DNA of 64,000 nt from contig NZ_KB906270.1 in the NCBI RefSeq assembly GCF_000381265.1, positions 1-64,000 of the forward strand, written 5' to 3'. The translations under genes were made by a program, and so were the position numbers. The DNA is from Curvibacter lanceolatus ATCC 14669. Lineage in GTDB: Bacteria; Pseudomonadota; Gammaproteobacteria; Burkholderiales; Burkholderiaceae_C. The notes beneath the pieces are model-generated. The model was not told the origin of the DNA. It ran no database searches and saw only the letters and a list, made by a program, of their open reading frames with translations. Below, in pieces: positions 62,843 to 64,000 of the stretch (position 1 is its first letter; each line of letters begins with the position of its first letter).

Positions 62843-64000
62843 TTGAAGTTACTGAAGCTAAAACATTGGGTTCCTGCCCTTGGCCTGTTGGCCCTGGCGG
62901 GTTGCGGCGGCGGCAGCACCGGGGACACCTCCAACGTGGGGGCGGTCACGGGCACGCAGCAGTTCATGGACGGCATCTGGACCGGTACCACTGGCACTGG
63001 CTCGGCCCAGCGCAATGTGGTGGGCTATGTCAGCGGTGGCAGCGATGGCAAGGGCGGAGATTTCTACCTGGCCAAGGGCGCTGCCGGCACCTCGGGCTAT
63101 GACAGCATCTACGGGCTGCTGCGGGTCGATGTGGCCTCGGTGGCGGCCACGAATGTCACCTATTTCTCGGTGCAGGACGGCAAGTTCGCCACCGGGCTGA
63201 GCCTGGCCGGCACGGCCAGCACCAGCACGGGGGCCGCGCGCACCGACACCTTCAGCGGCAACTACAGCAACCCGGCCAACACGGCAGCGGCCACCGGTGC
63301 GGTCACCTCGATCAAGATGACCTACAGCACCTTGAACAACTTTGGTGCCACCTACGCCAAGCTGCAGGGTAAATACACCGGTGGCGCGCTGTTCGGCGGC
63401 AGCTGGGTGCTGACCGCAGACGCGGTGGGCAACCTGAGCGGCACGGTGTCGGGTTGCACCGTGGCCGGCACGGCCACGCCCCAAACGGTGGCAGCCAACA
63501 GCACGGCATCCCCTGCGATCTATAACGTGGTGCTCAACCTGTCGGGCGGTATTACCACCTGTGCGGCCACCGGAACCACCCAATCCGGTGTTGCCTTCCT
63601 GAAATACGACACGGTGGGCAACAAGACCGGCATCTGGATGTTCACCCGCAGCAGTACCACCACCCTGAACACCTATGTGCTCGATGGCGTGCTGGTGGCG
63701 GGCAGCACCTCAACGCCGGCGACCACCCAGCAGGTGGCGGCGGGCTTCTGGAAGAGTTCCACCAGCACCAGTTCGGGCGATGTGTTCGCCATGGTTCTGC
63801 CGGACAACTCGTATTTCTTCTACAAGCGAGTGGGGGGCGGCTATGACGCGCTGTATGGCAATCTGGTCGTCGCCACTGGCACCAGCATCCTGAGTTCGAC
63901 CGATGGTGTGTACTTTGCCAACCAGAACCTGGCGTCGACCCAGTACACGGGGGGCATCCTCATCAGCGGTGATGTGCGCACCCAGAGCAGCCTCACCGGC
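62843..64000 (+). CDS. Large repeat-containing lipoprotein (partial at window end)
   Basis: At least 386 residues, open to the window end. It uses a TTG start: GAGGA stands eight bases before it, and no ATG or GTG fits. The lipoprotein signal reads LKLLKLKHWVPALGLLALAG followed by Cys21 and a Gly-rich linker. The mature part is rich in Ser/Thr/Gly with recurring GIW/GFW modules, for example DGIWTGTTGTGSAQRNVVGY and AGFWKSSTSTSSGDVFAMVL followed by PDNSYFFYKRVGGGYDALYG. Such modules, about 150-260 residues apart, look like repeated beta-rich domains known from Burkholderiales surface lipoproteins. Function unknown. Confidence 0.8.
   Translation, partial: MKLLKLKHWVPALGLLALAGCGGGSTGDTSNVGAVTGTQQFMDGIWTGTTGTGSAQRNVVGYVSGGSDGKGGDFYLAKGAAGTSGYDSIYGLLRVDVASVAATNVTYFSVQDGKFATGLSLAGTASTSTGAARTDTFSGNYSNPANTAAATGAVTSIKMTYSTLNNFGATYAKLQGKYTGGALFGGSWVLTADAVGNLSGTVSGCTVAGTATPQTVAANSTASPAIYNVVLNLSGGITTCAATGTTQSGVAFLKYDTVGNKTGIWMFTRSSTTTLNTYVLDGVLVAGSTSTPATTQQVAAGFWKSSTSTSSGDVFAMVLPDNSYFFYKRVGGGYDALYGNLVVATGTSILSSTDGVYFANQNLASTQYTGGILISGDVRTQSSLTG

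Overview
The window is GC-rich, densely coded bacterial chromosome. Gene content and order point to a betaproteobacterium of the order Burkholderiales, most likely Comamonadaceae or a close relative: yajC-secD-secF followed by a DUF1631 gene, smg-dprA-lysM facing def-fmt, tsaB-rimI-UDG-like, a TctC/Bug periplasmic binding protein, a one-chain indolepyruvate oxidoreductase, and intergenic repeat DNA of a type common in that group. The genus cannot be fixed from this sequence. No rRNA, tRNA, CRISPR array, transposase or phage gene was seen.

Layout. 1-320 is intergenic repeat DNA with a perfect hairpin. 325-2410 holds an OmpA-type lipoprotein, a 46-residue membrane protein and mltA. 2440-8798 is a phosphate-scavenging block: phoX, an Lrp-type regulator, and a three-gene operon of two paralogous alkaline phosphatases plus a His-rich Tat-exported protein. 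Both phosphatase units are preceded by Pho-box-like direct repeats. 9-12.7 kb is the fused oxidoreductase. 12.9-18.7 kb is yajC-secDF-DUF1631. 18.7-26.4 kb holds smg, dprA, lysM, def, a small lipoprotein, fmt, azlCD and pgk. 26.5-38 kb holds a fatty-acid desaturase, pyk, fba, purC, a DJ-1 protein, a ribbon-helix-helix protein, ybbN/cnoX, purEK, a Sua5-type t6A enzyme and an SGNH-like lipoprotein. 38-50.8 kb holds ompW, a secreted lipase-like hydrolase, a SemiSWEET, dacB, two EamA transporters, tsaB-rimI-UDG-like, pyrF, a LysR regulator, tctC, an aspartoacylase-like enzyme and a thioesterase. 51-58 kb holds an EAL protein, uvrA, an MFS transporter and ssb.

After the ssb terminator the character changes. 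From about 57.95 to 62.84 kb coding density collapses, A+T-rich islands appear, and only a few unfamiliar genes stand out: a Cys4 zinc-ribbon miniprotein, a winged-helix regulator, a multi-pass membrane protein and a PAS-domain protein. This is the least explained part of the window. The window ends inside a large repeat-bearing lipoprotein gene that starts with TTG.

Coherent themes are PhoB-type phosphate starvation (phoX, two phoA-like genes and their exported partner), central carbon metabolism (pgk, pyk, fba), purine and pyrimidine synthesis (purC, purE, purK, pyrF), and t6A tRNA modification (Sua5-type synthase and tsaB). Several degenerate enzymes are notable: an SGNH-like lipoprotein and a UDG-like protein that have both lost catalytic residues.
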